Origin: Trochalopteron elliotii
Taxonomy: Eukaryota; Chordata; Aves; Passeriformes; Leiothrichidae
DNA length: 64,000 nt
Assembly: GCA_024734555.1 (NCBI GenBank)
Contig: JANPWX010000028.1
Span: 4,621,752-4,685,751, forward strand
Reading direction: 5' to 3'
The notes beneath the pieces were generated by a model. It saw only the letters and a list, made by a program, of their open reading frames with translations. It made no database searches and was not told the DNA's origin. Position 1 is the first letter of the stretch. Each line of letters opens with the position of its first letter. The position numbers and the translations under genes are program-made. This document shows positions 1 to 13,173 of this stretch, piece by piece.

Positions 1-1213
1 TCTCAAGCACATTTCTCTTCTGCTTTTCAAGACTGTATTGTAATCTCTTGGCCTGTGATGTTTCACGCCATGTTTCCATCACTTCAGGAATGTACAGGGA
101 GAAAAAGGCTTTGGAAAAAAAGAAGATATGTGGGAGTTTTTTTCCAAAGGACATATTTTAATGATGTTACTTGAAAAGTATAATTCACAAATCAGCATGC
201 CAGTATACAGAAATGTGCATCTCCACAGCTGTTACAGTTTGCTTTATTTTGGCTACTCCTTTGATACATCCAGTGTTAATAATGAGTCTGATGAAATACT
301 GGGAAAAACAGCACACATAATCGACATAACTCTATTTGGAGACACACAGAATTTATTATAGCCCACAGAGGGGCTTTTTAAAGAAATGTGAAAATAACAG
401 AAGTCAGTGGAATTTAAATGCTCCCACCTTGCAGTGGAAATAAAAGGTTAAAGTTTCACCCAAATCTGAATTTCCCAAGGTGCACCAGAGTTAAGAAAAC
501 ATTTCTATAATGTTTCTCCTAGCCACTGTTTTTCCTCTAAAAAATAACCATTTGTAATAATAAATGGACCAGGAACTCATCAATGCATTCAGGGTCAAGA
601 TGAATCTGATTTCCACAGAGCTCAAACAACGAATTTAAGCCAGCTGGAAAAGCAAGTTAAGAAAATATTTTTAATGCCAAATTAAGACGATCTAATGCTT
701 CCATTGTTGTACCCTGAAATTACTGGACCTGTTTCCAACCTCTCCTCTCTGAGAATGTCTCTAACACAGTTGGAGACAGAGATGTTCTACATAGTCTGTT
801 TGCATACAGTGGGGATTAACAAGGAGAACAAGACTCCTGTATTGAAATTAGCAAGAGGCCATAGTGAAGAAATGACTACACAGGATATTTAGAGTAGTGG
901 ATCTCTGCTGCAAGGTGAAAGACATTCTACTTGCCAGAGTCTGTATTTAGAGAGCTTTGAAAGTAGCCATAAGACATGGGTGTATTTCTGCTAAATCTTT
1001 AACACAATAGACTTGAAACATCAACCATTCGACAGCCAAACACCACAGTCTATAACATCCCTCAGTTGATAACACTAATCATTATCTTATATTTTTCTAG
1101 TGGTTGGAGCCTTCTGTCATACATAGATGTTAGTAATTTTCTAAATTATATTTAGACATGTTGTCTTAGGTTGCAATGCAAGATATAACCAAAAGTATGC
1201 ATTTATTACCATC
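1..1213. other. no gene seen; AT-rich non-coding
   Basis: I see no repeat family, RNA gene or exon here. The longest frames are under 80 codons and are not supported by splice-like boundaries or recognisable protein motifs. Confidence 0.5.
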
Positions 1214-1805
1214 TGTTAAAACCAGGTGGGGCAGTGTTCTTTATCTTTTCCGTGACCCATTCTCCCTCCAGGGCTATATCTTCTGTTAATGGGCCATTTA
1301 GGCTCATCACATGACCAAAAACATTCCATCATCCCATTGTGAGATGCTCCGCCCAGGGGGAGGAGCCAAGCATTCCTGCCTGGATATAATCTGGGTTTTG
1401 GAACACCACAAGCAGCCTTTTATCCACTGGATTCCCAGAGGAAGACTGGATTCATCCACCACTGGACCTTCAGAGGAAAACTACACCCTTCTACAGGATC
1501 ATTGCTTCAACAGATCACCTCTGTCACTCCAGGAGGACTGCAACCACCAATTAATTGGACTGCTACCAACACCCTGATCAACAGGGTGTCAGATTGTATT
1601 TTGACTCTGTCAGTGGTTTTTTTGTACTACTGCATGTTTATTATAATTTTTCTAGTAAAGAACTGTTAGTCCTATTCCCATATCTTGGCCTGAGAGCCCC
1701 TTGATTTCAAAATTATAATGATTCAGAGGGAGGGGGTTTACATTTTCCATTCCAAGGGAGGCTCCTGCCTTCCTTAGCAGACAGTTGTCTTTCCAAACCA
1801 AGACA
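1214..1805 (+). mobile_element. solo LTR of an avian ERVL-like endogenous retrovirus
   Basis: A retroviral long terminal repeat without internal sequence, about 592 bp. It begins TGTTAAAACCAGGTGGGGC and ends AAACCAAGACA. The core has a GC-rich GGGGGAGGAGCC element at about 1355-1366 followed by a TATA-type box, TATAAT, at 1385-1390. A variant poly(A) signal AGTAAA lies at 1654-1659 before a U5 region with the GGAGGGGGTTTACA motif. The layout U3-TATA-AGTAAA-U5 gives the + orientation. The core from about 1329 to 1400 matches the LTR at 36855-37416, but the flanks do not. I could not find a clean target duplication, so the outer boundaries may be off by a few bases. No gag, pol or env follows, so it is a recombination product or fragment. 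An 88-codon frame inside it is incidental. Confidence 0.75.
1385..1390 (+). promoter_or_regulatory. LTR core promoter TATA-type box
   Basis: TATAAT lies about 20 bp downstream of a GC-rich GGGGGAGGAGCC element. The same arrangement is kept in the LTR at 36855-37416, which supports it as the ancestral core promoter. Present activity is unknown. Confidence 0.5.
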
Positions 1806-1980
1806 CATGTCTACAGTTCTCACACCAATCACAGACAATGATGCCATGTTCTCCTTTTTCTCACTAAACAGTCAAAACAATAAACTCACTACTTTCCTGA
1901 CTTTCAGGGTTGCAGGATTTTTCACTAATATAGAGCTATTTCATTGAAGTGTAACTCAGATGAATCTTTGCTTTGAACTA

Positions 1981-2125
1981 TAGAATCACACGGTGGTTTG
2001 GGCTGAAAGGGGCCTTAAAGACAATCTTGTTCTGACCTCCCTCCATGGGCAGGAACACCTTTCACCAGACCAAGTTACTCAAGGCTCCCTGAAGCCTGCC
2101 CTAGAACAACTGATGAATGCTTACT
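1981..2125 (-). mobile_element. CR1 LINE, 3'-end fragment
   Basis: Read on the minus strand this is the end of a CR1 non-LTR retrotransposon. On the plus strand it starts with the reversed octamer tail AGAATCAC, then GGTTTGGGCTGAAAGGGGCCTTAAAGA-type sequence (broken here), and continues with the typical CATGGGCAGGAACACCTTTCACCAGACCAAG block. The copy is 5'-truncated, as most CR1 copies are, and has many substitutions, so it is inactive and fairly old. It carries no coding capacity. Confidence 0.85.
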
Positions 2126-4566
2126 CACTGGTGGCTTGAAAGCCACACTGAAAATATGTAGGTGGTTTCTTTTTAACTCACTGTAGAAAGGTTCTAGGGA
2201 ACTGTATTTGTAACCTTGGCATGAAACATACTTGATAGCCCAGCCCTATGTGTACCTGTTCACATCTTTTATTTTGGCTATCTCCTCCATTTTGCAATAT
2301 TTGTGAGTATTTCACTGTGTTATGACAGTTTCATTTTACTGGAAGCAGTTTTTGTTTATTTTTATTTAACTTAACACCACTGAAAAGGAGAAATGTCTCC
2401 AAAGAGAACTTATTGTGTGACATCATGCAATTTTGAAACTCCAATAGGAAATGGTAAGTTATTTACACAGTTACACCATCTATAGCAATGCAAATTTGAA
2501 CTCTCAGGATCTGTAATTTCAACCCTTCTTCCTTCGTCCTTTTCCCATGTCAGGTCTGTTCCTTTTGATCTTCAGTCACAAGGTATGTTCACACTACTCA
2601 ACAAAAACAGAAAAAAACCTTAGCATACCTTGGCTAAAACAGCAGCTAAGTCAACATCTCAGAGCTTTTACAATTGAAGGCAGCAGGCTGCTTTCAGTTC
2701 CAAGTGCCTGAACTCTTGTTGCCAATAAAATGGAAAGCTAGGTTACCTGCCTCAGCTGTTATTTTAAACCTAACTAGCCACATTACACTCTTAGCTAGGA
2801 TGTAACACTTTTAAAAGCAGCACAGCTCCAAAAGAAATATTGTTGAGATGCACATGTGTAAGTCCTACAACCTTTACAAAAAACAACAGTAATATTGCAA
2901 TCACACAAATGATCTTTCATATTCCTCTGATTTAGGGATACTCCCAGCCAATCTCTTTAACTAAGGCTTTTATTGAAATAGTAATAGTAGAGCGTGCAAG
3001 ACCCATATTCAGAACCCCTGTTATCAGATCCCTAAATATTGCCACCGCTATTGTGTCTGAGTTCAGAAGAACACCTTGTAAGCTTGTACTCAGCCAGTGC
3101 TTTCTGCAGTCAGAGAAAACACAGCATTTCTAACCTTTGCTCTTGAAAACTCCCAGAGCTGTAACACATCTGTATGCACTGACAAGTTGCTGCAGTCTTA
3201 AAAATAGACAGGTACTCACTTAAGGCCCATACCTTTTAATTTAAAACCTTACTTTCCATATATAAAAGTACCTAAACACTCCAAGAACCCTGTCCTCACT
3301 GTGCTTAGATCAAAATTTTGGATGTTGACAAACAATTAAATTCCAGAATTTAATACTGTGAATAAACAAATTTCCCAAGGCAACTGAAAAAACATATACA
3401 TTCTGGAAAATGGTGCCAGTCCAAGGTCCTTAGCATGTCCTGGACAATGGCAGGGAAGAAAGCTGGAATAAAGGGGTTAGGGTAGTCAACTTAGACACAG
3501 AGAAGGCAATGAAAGAGCCTGTGCAGGGGAATAAAGAAGATCTTTATCTTTCAGTGAAGTGTAGCAAAGCTGCAAACTGGGAGCTATTAGAACAATAAGA
3601 CACCAATATAGGTGTCTCTATTCACAGAAAAGAGTGAAAATTGCTAAAATTATTAAAAATTATTGGTTTGCTACCATCACATGAGCATAAAATTTTTCCT
3701 TGTATAATCAGGATTAGTTGTTTGGACTATTCTTGTCCTTGGGACAAATATTTTAATTAAAAGTTTCTGTTCAGGTTTGAGGGAGTGATCTTTCCCCCCT
3801 TTTTCAAAAAAGAAAGCTATTGTGCTTTTTCTTCATGATTTTCCTATTACAAACAATTACCTCCATCTATGAAGACAACTTCTTTGCAAGCTATGCTTCC
3901 AAGAAAAAAAATCACAGCTGTATAAGACAAATCATGGGAAAACTAGTCTACAGTTTGAATTGTGACAGACCATGTCTTGTTAAAATAGACAATTAATGTG
4001 AAAAACGTTTATTAAAAAAAAAAAAAAACCTGAAAACAAACAAAAATGCAAGTATTTAAGTGGTTTGAAACAATTTCTTCCAACATTTTTGGCATACACA
4101 TGAGGAAGGAACAGATGTGAGAAAATGCTATTCCAAGGCACTGGCATGGACTCATGGACCATAACACTGCAGAAACTGCACATCTTTCATATTTAGACTT
4201 GCAGCACAGAGTGTTGTGTGAAAGGCACCACCTTTCAACCAGTTTGCTTTCCACAGTGAGTCGGGTTTTCACATAGTTTTTTTCAACAGTTATTTCACCT
4301 AGGAAGAATTTATTTTCCTTGCTAGTATATTTATTAATAGACATCTGAAATACATACTGGCAGTCAAGATGCTGCTCTCAGTTTATTGGTGTTGATATTA
4401 AGCCACACATAAAGTCTGTTAAATCCTTAAAAAGTTCATAAAATGAAAAAAAAATAACATAGCAGAATGGATGGCTAACAGACAATGCTATAGGTACAGA
4501 CCAGCACTGGGGCAAAAAGCCACAAGTGAAAGAATAAAGAAACAACATTGTATTTCAACTATTTTG
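2126..4566. other. no gene seen; non-coding
   Basis: Single-copy-looking AT-rich sequence. The overlapping minus-strand frames at about 3980-4344 run through an A-tract (4013-4028) and show no recognisable domain, so I do not call them genes. Confidence 0.45.
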
Positions 4567-4588
4567 AAACACATTTTAAAATGTGTTT
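4567..4588. repeat. perfect 22-bp palindrome
   Basis: The left arm AAACACATTTT is followed directly by its exact reverse complement, with no spacer. A (CA)n run of about 13 bases follows at roughly 4600. It could extrude as a hairpin, but no function is evident. Confidence 0.8.
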
Positions 4589-4892
4589 TACATTTTACAC
4601 ACACACACAACAGTCTACATTTTTATAAACTGAATATTATACTACAGTTACTAATTTGTCTAAATAATTGTGTTATTTTTACACTATTGTCTAAATAGTA
4701 TTAAAATTTTGAAAAAATATTGATAGTCATATAATTTATCTGCATCTTCCCATTTCTAACTGCTATAGATGAATAGCAGATACTTGACCTATACTCCTTT
4801 GCAAATAACCATGGAAGCACAAATTGATAAAAGAAACATAGACCAAGCAATTTTTTTTTTTACTAGGGCTGTACTAGGTTTAGAAATTTATC

Positions 4893-5118
4893 AAGTAGAG
4901 AAGATCATGGAGTAGATAAGTGCCATCATCCAGCATGAGTAGGACATCCAGGGGATCGGGCCCAGACAGCCTGGGTTCAGGAAAGGCAGGTCCTGCATGA
5001 CCAACCTTCTATGACCAGGTGACCTGCCTAGTGGATGAAGGAAAGACTGTGGATATAGTCTACCTGGACTTCAGTAAAGCCATTGAGAACATTTCCCATG
5101 GGATTCTCCTGTAGACAC
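4893..5118 (+). mobile_element. CR1 LINE, internal reverse-transcriptase fragment
   Basis: This is a piece of CR1 ORF2, which encodes the endonuclease/reverse transcriptase that copies the element at its target site. Plus-strand translation near 5050-5110 gives V-D-I-V-Y-L-D-F-S-K-A-I, a reverse-transcriptase motif in which the LDFSKA(F)D block is expected. Here the F-D pair is replaced by I-E. Upstream, GACCAGGTGACCTGCCTAG and the GGGCCCAGACAGCCTGGGTTC stretch also match CR1 ORF2 as I know it. A short deletion near 5005 breaks the frame. Both ends are truncated and the usual 3' UTR is absent, so this is an isolated internal fossil. Confidence 0.8.
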
Positions 5119-7094
5119 TGACTACTCATGGCAGTTTTACTCTCAATAACCCAGTTTTCTAGTGTCGGAAAGTCTTGAAGCTGTATATTAAGATAAAGCA
5201 CAGAAAAATAGGAATGATGGGGAAAGCTGAAGGGGTGGAACATGGCAATACATGCATCTTAATTATTTTTCCTGTTGACGTGGGATTTCTCTCACCTATT
5301 GTAGACATCTATAGTAGCAACAGTGGTCCTAGGCTGTAAAGTCTATAGTTGCAGGCCCTTTTAAATGCAAATCATTTCACCCTCAACTGGACATGGGAAA
5401 TTGTCCCTCTTTGTCTGTCCTGACTGACAATAAAAAAGCAAATGCAAATGCATTGTGTTGACACTAGCAAGCACTTCTCATTAGCACTAGTCTCTTACAC
5501 ATCACTAAATGTCATAAACTAACAATTGACTGTGGATTTATTATGCCTGTATAGACATTGGAAAAAATAATGTTAACAATGGCATAAAAATTTCATGTCA
5601 TAAAAATTTCAGAATTGTATTTGTTTCTAGATAAAGAGATTAATTTATATTGTTCCTTCCCAAGGAGCAATTTGCTTTCAATGAGATGACACTTAATGAC
5701 TAAAAACTTATCATTTTTTACTCTTCTGAGTTGTTGTAATTGAGAAGTCTCTTACTTCATGCGACTCAGATGCATATCAAAAAAGAATTTATGACAGACA
5801 AGATCTCCTGAAAGCAGGTTTCAGGCAAAAGTGAGTATTAATCGTGGGAATGATAGAATTGTTTATTTTTCTTGTAATTTAATTATTTCTTTTGAGCAAG
5901 GAATTCTAAGACATTGTTCTGGGGATGAGCTGTTCCAGATCAAGCTTCAAAGACAGTTTTGGATATAATAATGAAAAATTAAGCTGAGTTGTTATTTAAC
6001 AGGCAAAGTAGACAGACAGTCTAACTGTTTGCATGTGTGCTCCAGGTACTCATTGGTAAGAGATGTTATTTTATCACTGTAATCTTATTTTATTTAGCAT
6101 TTATGATAACAAAATCATGACATGAATTCAGCCTGAGTCATGAATTAAAGTAAATGTATTCACTAAAAGACATTCAGCCTGCTTTCATTTTCCACTATGT
6201 TGCTCATCTGTGTAACAGCACTCATGTTTTCATTCTGTTTTATAAATAAATAAATTCCACATTAATATAAAGGTGATGAGGTAATTTAATAGCCTAATCT
6301 GTTTGTATTTAGGGGAGAGAGCAATAGCTCTGTCACTGTGTTTTTCAAGATGTGAGAAGTAAAATTCTTGCATTGAGGTCAGTGAGAGTTTTGCCAGGAT
6401 CTCATCCCCTTGCTTAAAAAACTTATTAATTAATTTCCTGCCCCATGAGCAGGCTGATTAATTTAGATGGTTTCAATACTAGTTAAAGGGTAGGACAAGT
6501 GACTGCAGCATGAAAAACCCAAGATATCCATGACAAGAAAATAAGTTTGTAACTGTTGCATAGTTCTCTTGCATCTGCTCAGCAATTCTCAGGCCTGATG
6601 TCTGCAATCTCACTTTCCTGCTATTTTTAGTTCATAAACCAGGTCAGGAGGTATCCAGTGTAGGAGAGAGTCCTATGAAGCCCATGAAGTTTTTTGAAAA
6701 ACACTTTTTCTTTTTACTGCACTAATCTTTCTGCCAGCTCTTGTATATAAAGGTAAGGGCAAACCAGACTATGGTGGTGCAGAAGAGCCAAGTGGTTTTG
6801 CATTTGAGATTGTTGACAGACCTTAAAATGTTATGCATTTCATTAACTAGAAAAATAAGAATTAAAATTATATAGAATTAATATTGTAATAATCTAGGCT
6901 AGATGTATCCCTTTTGTCCCAGGATATCCTCAGGAGTTTGACCTTTTTCAGTAGTCTCATGAATTTACTGCATGAGTCTTTGGGTCATCTCCTGCTGCTA
7001 CCATCCCTGGTTGTGTGGTGGCACCAAGACACAAGCTGAATTGAAAAAAAAAAAAGCTTGAAAAGAAAAGAATGTTCCTACTGTCCAGAACACA
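5119..7094. other. no gene seen; AT-rich non-coding
   Basis: No exon, RNA gene or recent repeat recognised. A short stretch at 6370-6400 resembles a degenerate amniote palindromic repeat and is listed separately. Confidence 0.45.
6370..6400. repeat. degenerate old amniote repeat-like motif
   Basis: CATTGAGGTCAGTGAGAGTT followed by TTGCCAGGAT resembles the 'CATTGAAGTCAATGG' type sequence scattered through turtle, crocodile and bird non-coding DNA. The match is short and by eye only. No family name is assigned. Confidence 0.3.
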
Positions 7095-7163
7095 AAGAGT
7101 TTGGACTAGATATTTTCAAATGTTCCTTCTAATCCAAACTTTTCTGTGACTGATTCTATTTTC
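7095..7163 (+). mobile_element. CR1 LINE, extreme 3' tail
   Basis: GTTTGGACTAGATATTTTC, then TTCCTTCTAATCCAAACTTT and TTCTGTGACTGATTCT reproduce, with several changes, the last ~65 bp of CR1 (GGACTAGATGATCT..CCTTCCAACCCAAA..ATTCTGTGATTCT). It is heavily diverged. Only the 3' end is present, consistent with 5' truncation. Confidence 0.65.
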
Positions 7164-10100
7164 TAATCAATACTATCCAAGAGTCCAAGAAAACAAACTA
7201 GAATTACTCTAAATTAAATGTCTCTGAAGGGTGCATAGAGTCAGCAGCAGGGCTTCAGTATCCCTGACTTCCTTCTACGAATCAATTAATGTTCATTGTT
7301 CAATTAGTGTGGCTTGTTGCACATGGCAGGACTAGTCCCAGGTGTAGCACAGGAGCACATTCATAAAAGTCTGTGGGACAACAGCTGAGACAAATATTCA
7401 TGCCAGGTATAGCTGTTCATTGGCAGATTACACAGGACCTTATTGCATATTGTTCAGGTTACTTTCAATTCTCTGAGTTATTATTTTTCTATACACAAGG
7501 ATCACTACATGTCAAACATACACAGCCAGGAATATTTTAGTTAGGGTTTTTATTAGTGGAGGTAGATAAAACTTTTTTTAAAATTAAATTAAATAGAAAT
7601 TTCTTCTGTTGCTATCCTAGGGTCATGAGATGTCATTTCATCATTCTTCAAAGTTCATTAATATTCTGTCATGTTTTCATAATATCTGACTTGGTTGCAG
7701 CCTCCTGGATAACTCCCTGTATGACTGAATGAGAAACAAACCCTGAAAGTTTCACATTCACAAGACTCAGTTATGCTAAGTGAAAGCCAAGATCAGCATT
7801 TCTGAAAAGTCTCCTACAGAAGCAAATGAACCAAACTCAAACTCCAAGTAGAAATGAAAGTGTACTTATGTAAATCCATAAATAAACAAGAGGAAATCAG
7901 GCAGCAGAAATGAGTGAACCTTCTTTCCTTGGTATGCTGGTTTTTCTTCCTGCTTCTCTTTTTCATTCTGGCATAACACTGCCCTTGCCCAAACTGCTCA
8001 AGTCACTTGGGTATGAAACATCAGACTGAAATGCAGAGCAAGAATGAAGACCTAAACCTCTCTCAGTAGTCTGAGAGACATCTTTGTGGAAACACATATG
8101 TGCTATCCTGCAACCAGTTAATATTAATGTCCTTTATCTCCAGCTTTTGTTTCTTCTGTTAAGAAACTGATTTCTGAGAGGCAAAGCTCAGATTTTGGAC
8201 CATCAGCAAAGTGCTTGAAACAGTTTTCTATCACCTTGTTTTCTGATTTGTTCTTGTAGAAGCTTTTGTTATTTTTTTTTGACGGAAAGAGTAAGGTCAT
8301 TGGTAACCAATCTGACAAATGACTAGCTGCTCAGCCTCTTCAAAAATTGTGTTGTATTTATTGGATATTCCATTATTTCAGCTGAAATCAGGCATCGTGT
8401 GTTCCTCTTTCCAAATATTGACCAGGCTCTGAGTGTACTCCAGCCAGCTGGCTGCATATTAAATCACGTGGTTGAGCTGGCAGTTTGAAGAAATCCACAA
8501 GGAAAATGTGGGGAGCTAAATGCTGGATAAGAAACCAAACAGCACTGCTATAATCTGGTCTATGCCCTGAAGCAGTTTGGCTCACAGAGAGGAGACAGGG
8601 TGTGAGAGGAACCTGATACCACCGGCAGTCACAGATATAGGACTGACTTCAACTAGTCATGCATTTTCCTAAAATCCAGATGAGCATCAGTGCACCACAT
8701 GTCATCTTTCAGGTCACACTTGTCCCAGACGAGAGCTGTTTACCAAGAATGAGTAAAAAGTCGACACAGCAGGGGAGTATGCACATGAATTCCTCAGGGC
8801 ATGCAGCATTGTTGGTAACCTCCTCATGGAAAATCTGGCTTAGAGATGTTATTGAAAACAAAACAAATATTAGCAGCAATTAGGGGACTTAGAGAGAGAA
8901 TTATTCACACCAACAAAGCTATCTCTCAGGGTTCATATAAGACAGTCATAAGCCCTGCTCACTGCAGACAGATCAACAGAATGACAACTGAAACTGGGAG
9001 TACAACAGGCAAGGGATCAAGCTGGAAAGCCCAGGCACAGCAGCAGGCAGAGTCGGAGAACACAGACCAGAAGGTTCCACATGGCATTACAGATTCAGAT
9101 GTGACATCTTTGCCATTCAGCAGTAGGTCTCATGCCCTTGTAATAGTTTTTCCCATGCAGCCACCCTTGCAAGCCCCATAGTGGCTGTTAGCAAGTTATG
9201 GTGGTGAGTTCAGCTGCTTTCTGGCAGGGAAGGGACTGGATCTCACACCAGGGCTTTGTTTACTGTGATAAATCTTGGGTGACACATCGGGTGTTTTTGC
9301 TTTACTAGTTATCACTGTCTGAAAGTGGCATAACTTGGCACAAGTGGTTACAATAGTAACAAAGTCAATGAGGCTTTTGGAAATTTTGAAAGGGAAGAAT
9401 TAGCAGAAGAAATGTAAGTTGTAAAAAAGATTCAGAAAAATTACATAAGTTGTGCAATAACCTTTGGTCTATGGTATAACATAACTTTTATGTATTAGTA
9501 TATTCAGTTTAGGATAAAACATTTTTTATGGCATTTCTGTACTGATCTACCCTACATCTTCATCTTCAAGAATATGTTAGATGTCAGAAACCAGTTCAGG
9601 CCATCAACGAACTGGGGGCTTCTCAGATCTATGTGGAATTATAGCTGAAGGTTCAAAGCTGTAGCATAGTTCAGCTTTGTTGTATCATATCTTGAGAGAT
9701 GTGAAATTTGCCGACTATTTCTACTGAAAGCCATTTAGAAATTTTTGTTTAGTTGTGTCATGAAAAGATGCAAATATTTTCCCTTTCAGTCTGTTAACCA
9801 CAGTAAGTTTGAAAATTGAGACTACTCACTGTGTATGCTCTGCAAACACACCATTCTGGATCAAACTCAGCACTTGTTATTTTAGGATTGATGGCAGTCA
9901 TTCCCAAAGTCCCCTCCAGGGTTGCATCTTGTGCTAACTTGGGAAGGAGACAATTCCTGCTGTGAAGGATTTAGCAAATGAATACAAATAAATGAGGTTA
10001 AAAGTCCAACCAGCCTTCTTAGTTACATGTGTCACAAGTTTTGTTTCTTTTCTTTGTTTTGCCTTTGCTTGTTTGGAAGACAAAAGAGACAGATTCATTA

Positions 10101-10578
10101 ATGAAGCTACACATGCACCAGTAAAGAAGAAAAGAAGGAAGAAAAGCCTCCTGCTGACCTAGCCAAGACAACCCCTGAACTGTCTTGACCAGAACCGTGC
10201 CTGAAAGATTCATCGCAGAGAGGGCAAATATTAAATCACACAATTTTTCCATACTCCCCAGACATTCAAAGCATCTCATGTCAAACCATGAATATCAAAA
10301 GACCTTGATATATGTCAGCTGTGCAACATGAAAGATAACAAATTTGGAATTTCAAATTAAGAATGCTTTTCAATGGTGAGACATTAAAAATACTCCTGCT
10401 GAGCTGGTGCTTGAGATGCCATAAATACCCTACCGACTCAGAAGTGACATAACCTTTTCTATAACAACAGATCTACATCTTAAGGTTCATTAATTGCCTG
10501 ACCATTTATATAGTCCTGTAGTTTCGGGAGTTTTACCTCTCTCTCTAGACCAGTATCTTGGGAAATCAACAGTAAAAC
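7164..10578. other. no gene seen; non-coding
   Basis: No supported gene. Frames of up to 111 codons (8846-9181 +) lack recognisable motifs and conserved-looking boundaries. Confidence 0.4.
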
Positions 10579-10598
10579 TAATTAAGCATGCTTAATTA
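10579..10598. promoter_or_regulatory. perfect 20-bp palindrome with TAATTA cores
   Basis: TAATTAAGCATGCTTAATTA is its own reverse complement. TAATTA is the classic core bound by many homeodomain proteins, and it occurs here at both ends around GCATGC. The symmetric arrangement would suit a homeodomain dimer, but this is inference. It lies in single-copy-looking sequence with no gene visible nearby. Confidence 0.35.
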
Positions 10599-13173
10599 CT
10601 TCTGCTGTTCAGACTTTTTAATGTTACTCTTATTTCATTACTGACTTTCCAAAATGCCTTACACTTAGACTGTTACAAAGTTTTTAAAATTAAAAGTAGC
10701 CAGCTAGTCTTCTCAGGAAGCAGATTCACCATACCTAAACTTAGTTTTCTATTCTTGGATGTCTTCTTCATTTGGTATGATTATTGTTACTCTCGTTGGT
10801 ATCAGCTTACCAATAACATTTTGTACTGGTGGAACCTCTGACACAGAAAGGTATTTACCCTATCATTTAATGTATCCTATTTTTTTTGCTTTCAGAACAT
10901 GGAATAAGAGCTGGTATCGTATTTTAATGCAAACTATCAGGCTCATGAGACAAAGCTCTAATGAAATAAGAATTTTGGAAAAGGCCTGTTGATACTTATA
11001 GGTTGAGGAGTACTATTTAAAATGCCAGTACAATATATGCCCATTTTTTCCAGTGATGTGTTCCCCTGTCTAAATGGTGAATCATCAGCTATCAATCATG
11101 ATGATATTTACTGGTGAATATATTCTGTTTCCAATAGACTTTAACTGAATACAGACATGCTTCAACTTGCAATGCTACTGATTCCCCCATCAGCTGGTAC
11201 TGAATGTGACATTTAATATCTATACTGATAGAAAAAAAAATTAAATAAGCACGTATCCAATAAGCAAGCAATAGACTTGCCTGAGCTATGGTCTGACATC
11301 ATAGATCAATATTTGGCTAAGAGTTATGGAAAAAAACTTAAGTACCATTTTCTCTTCTAGACTTGAGACTCTCAAGGATCTCACATTTCTTGATGTGTAG
11401 CCCTACAGTTATTGGTCAGCACAGAAGTGATAAAACCTTTCAGTCTCGTGTCAGTATTACACAAAGATAAAGGAAACACCTTTGTCAACTCCTTTTTCTC
11501 CCTTGCTGTAGAAGAACATAGAGCAGAACTCAGCTATCACTGAAAAAAATGCTTCATATTCCCAAAGACATTGAAAACAAAAAACCAAAATAGCAATCTG
11601 CAGGTAATACTTGGATCTACTCTTTGGATCTTGTCTAGGAACAGAGCAAGAGAAAGACCCAAAAAAAACCCAGACAGTCATGTTGAACTTATTTGTGTTT
11701 ATTGTGTCACCCATGTCACCCTTCCATCACTGAGGACGTTGTAAGTATTTTACAGTAATGATGCAGTGCTGGTGTTTCTGTAAGTGTTAAGTATGACCAG
11801 CAATCCCATTTGGGAAGGCCCCCCAAAACACACAGAATCTACAATAGCAGTGAACTTTCACGTAAATCACTCTCAAGAAATTCCATATAAAACAGATGTG
11901 CCTTCTGTGTGACAGAAAATACTCTTCATTAGAAAGCAGACATAGATAAATATATCATCTTTAATGACATCAGTAAAAGCCCTTTTCATCAAGCCCAATG
12001 AGACATGCCTAGTCACTTCTTTTACAGCATCCAAGCCTAGTTCTCTGTCTCAAAAGAAACCCATGTTATTGAAGTCAGTCTATTCATCTATTCCTGGTCC
12101 TTTTAAGAGAATATTGGAAAAAGAAGGCTAAGAGAAGTACCAAACAGTAATAAAAAATAAAGATCTATTTGTTGTCATGGAGTAAACTAGGTTAGAATGT
12201 ATTATTTAGTTATTTTAACTTCAAAAGTGGCTTGATTGATTTCATAAAGCCTTTCATGTCCCTCAACTATTATGTAAACACTAAGTGCATTACTGGACTG
12301 AAACCCCATTTGGTTTCAACTGTTCAGTATGCAGAAATTGGAGAAAATCCAGAGACACTGTGTTTCAACAACGTTTAGCACCAAAAGTGTTTGGATTTTC
12401 TTGTATCATCCCTGTAAACTTTAAATATCACCTCATTGAGTTTAAGGGGTTGTGAGATTAAGAAATTATCTTTTAAGTACACTGGCAGCAGTTTCCAACT
12501 AAGGAGAGGGATTATCAAAGTGAATAAAGAGCAAAATATGCAGCCTGATGACACTTCTATTGATTCTTTTCTGTCACTAGGAAAAATCAAAGCACTTGCA
12601 CATGCTTGTCCAATTAAAGCCAGTGGCAGAACTGTAGCCTGGCCTCAAATCATACTCTGTTTACTCTGTGACTATAGCTTCTTGGGTTTTTAAGTCTAGA
12701 GGCACGGGTTAGCTGGGGTTTTGGTTTTTCCAGCTCTCATGATGGGGCTTCCAATGCAGCCTGAGGCAGTTAGGCACTCAAGTGACAATGAATGTCCATG
12801 AGATTGAAAACTCCTTTCAAAATCATACCAGAACTTTCTTTTCCATCTTCCCATTTGTTTTTAATACTCTGTAATTTTCATTGCAATTAGTCAGGTCACA
12901 GATGCATCCAATCTTTCTCAAGATTGTGTTACCAAACAATAGAAAAAAAACAATACAAATCTAATGGCTTTGATGCCTGAACTTTCCCATCTGTGCATCA
13001 TTTTAAAGCACAGTATCTGTGGATTTGTCAGGCTGAGTAGGGTGGCACAGGAAGTTTTTGCAGCATAGCACCTAAACAATTGGAAAGTCACAGCAGGATT
13101 TGAAATATCAAAAAGAAAAATCTTTGAAGGCTTGATTTGGTTTTAGCTTTATGTCTGGAAGACCTTTCATACA
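10599..13173. other. no gene seen; non-coding
   Basis: No exon, RNA gene or transposon recognised. Frames here are all below 90 codons and without motifs. Confidence 0.4.
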
